Source: JBCBZH01 sp039815415
GTDB taxonomy: Bacteria > Bacteroidota > Rhodothermia > Rhodothermales > Rubricoccaceae
Assembly: GCA_039815415.1 (NCBI GenBank)
Contig: JBCBZH010000095.1
Location: forward strand, 1 to 13,641
DNA: 13,641 bases
Direction: 5' to 3'
Position numbers and translations under genes: made by a program. This document shows, in pieces, positions 12,952-13,641 of the stretch. Numbering within the stretch: the first letter of the stretch is position 1; every line of letters begins with the position of its first letter. Below the pieces are notes generated by a model. The model worked only from the letters and a program-made list of their open reading frames with translations, had not been told where the DNA came from and searched no databases.

Positions 12952-13641
12952 GCTTCCACAGCGGGCGGTGTACGAACGGGCTGGCGAACGGGCTGACGGA
13001 CGGGCGCTGGGCGCATCGGCGTTGGGCGCGATGCCAAGCGACGGGAAACTTCGAGGCGGGCCGCCTCGCGCCGCATTGCGGGCAAGACGGACGCTCTAGA
13101 GGGCTCACACAATGCCAGGCCCTTGACAATCATCAGGTTGGTCACCAGGAAGAACAGGGCTTCCTCGAGCGGTAACCCCGCCAGTTCAATGCCGGTGCGC
13201 GTAGACTCGGTCAGGTGCCAGATGTCGAGTCCGATGGCGACTCGGTCGGCCACCCAGAGGTAGAGGGTCGGGAGTGCCACAGCCCAGGCGATCAGCCGCC
13301 GCCGTGCCCACACCATCTCGCCTCCAACAGCCCACATGAAGGTCAGCACCGGCCCAGCCCACACGAGAATCAGGCCGAGGTAGAGTCCATGACCACCGCC
13401 AAGCGTGAGCAGGAGCCCAGCCACGCTTACGGCAGCAAACCCAATGACGCCCGGCACGCGGACCTTTCGGGATGCGGGCTCTGGAACCCTCGCGAAGTGC
13501 TTCGCACGAATCCACATGAAGCCAAGCCCCGTCAGGATGGTCTGGATCACGAAGAACGCGTACTCCTCGACAGGGACATGTCCGATTGTCGCTAGAACGC
13601 GGTCATCGGGGTACGTCCACACGCCCTGCGCAACGAGGTAA
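12948..13641 (-). CDS. Lycopene cyclase domain protein, CrtYcd type (5' end outside window)
   Basis: The 230 visible residues cover most of a fused CrtYc/CrtYd-type lycopene cyclase, a membrane enzyme that closes the ionone rings of lycopene to give gamma- and beta-carotene. The two homologous halves each show the hallmark Pro-x-Glu-Glu motif: PVEEYAFFVIQ near visible residue 23 and PLEEALFFLVTN near 157. A run GVWTYPDDRVLATIG precedes the first. The frame stays open to the right edge (YLVAQ before GVW), and the conserved GVW text begins before any start codon in view, so the real start lies beyond 13641 and the GTG at 13620-13622 should not be used. The last roughly 25 residues form an Arg/Pro-rich tail with PVRQ repeats, outside the usual domain. 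It is followed directly by blh. Confidence 0.88.
   Translation of the reverse strand, partial: YLVAQGVWTYPDDRVLATIGHVPVEEYAFFVIQTILTGLGFMWIRAKHFARVPEPASRKVRVPGVIGFAAVSVAGLLLTLGGGHGLYLGLILVWAGPVLTFMWAVGGEMVWARRRLIAWAVALPTLYLWVADRVAIGLDIWHLTESTRTGIELAGLPLEEALFFLVTNLMIVKGLALCEPSRASVLPAMRREAARLEVSRRLASRPTPMRPAPVRQPVRQPVRTPPAVEA
12973..13008 (-). repeat. Three 12-bp tandem units in the lycopene cyclase tail
   Basis: CGAACGGGCTGG (12973-12984), CGAACGGGCTGA (12985-12996) and a degenerate CGGACGGGCGCT (12997-13008) lie in tandem. They keep the reading frame and encode the repeated PVRQ residues of the Arg/Pro-rich C-terminal tail. Slippage could change the tail by four residues at a time without harming the enzyme. 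Confidence 0.7.

Noticed and set aside
1..13641. tRNA, rRNA or transposase genes
   Set aside because: I looked for cloverleaf-type arms with GGTTCGAATCC-like words and for transposase or integrase motifs and found none.

Overview
The window looks like chromosomal DNA of a G+C-rich marine or halophilic bacterium of the Bacteroidota/Rhodothermota lineage (Rhodothermales-like). This is inferred from two secreted proteins with type IX secretion (T9SS) C-terminal sorting domains, a third orphan sorting domain, few visible Shine-Dalgarno sequences, and a lycopene cyclase/beta-carotene cleavage gene pair typical of retinal-making rhodopsin bacteria. No species can be named from the sequence alone.

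Layout from left to right. The start of an exported protein runs off the left edge (minus). tsaD (tRNA t6A synthesis) and a secreted choice-of-anchor I beta-propeller protein follow on plus. A minus-strand run holds a YhhQ-type queuosine precursor transporter, a VOC/glyoxalase-fold protein, a phosphinothricin-acetyltransferase-like GNAT enzyme, a 337-bp hairpin-rich spacer, and a secreted DUF885-like protein. Divergent from the last is a seven-bladed FG-GAP propeller protein with a T9SS domain. Next come a DUF2200 protein and an XRE/MmyB-like regulator on minus, the latter divergent from a small four-helix membrane protein across a compact operator-like region. After that lies a free-standing copy of the FG-GAP protein's T9SS sorting domain (about 90% identical at DNA level). 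The right end is a minus-strand carotenoid pair: a lycopene cyclase (cut by the window edge) overlapping by 4 nt a Brp/Blh beta-carotene 15,15'-dioxygenase. Together these would convert lycopene to beta-carotene and then retinal.

The most striking signal is not a gene. The 10-mer CGAGCTGGCG occurs 24 times exactly, and its 8-bp core GAGCTGGC 30 times, in both orientations, in genes and spacers, between positions 161 and 11830. Chance expectation for the 10-mer is about 0.1. Copies cluster at gene ends and starts, and three inverted pairs form hairpins just after stop codons. This closely resembles the behaviour of DNA uptake sequences in Neisseria and Pasteurellaceae, and I propose it as a candidate uptake or other genome-wide signal. 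It is missing from two 1.8-kb stretches (9671-11512 and 11831-13641), which may be newer arrivals.
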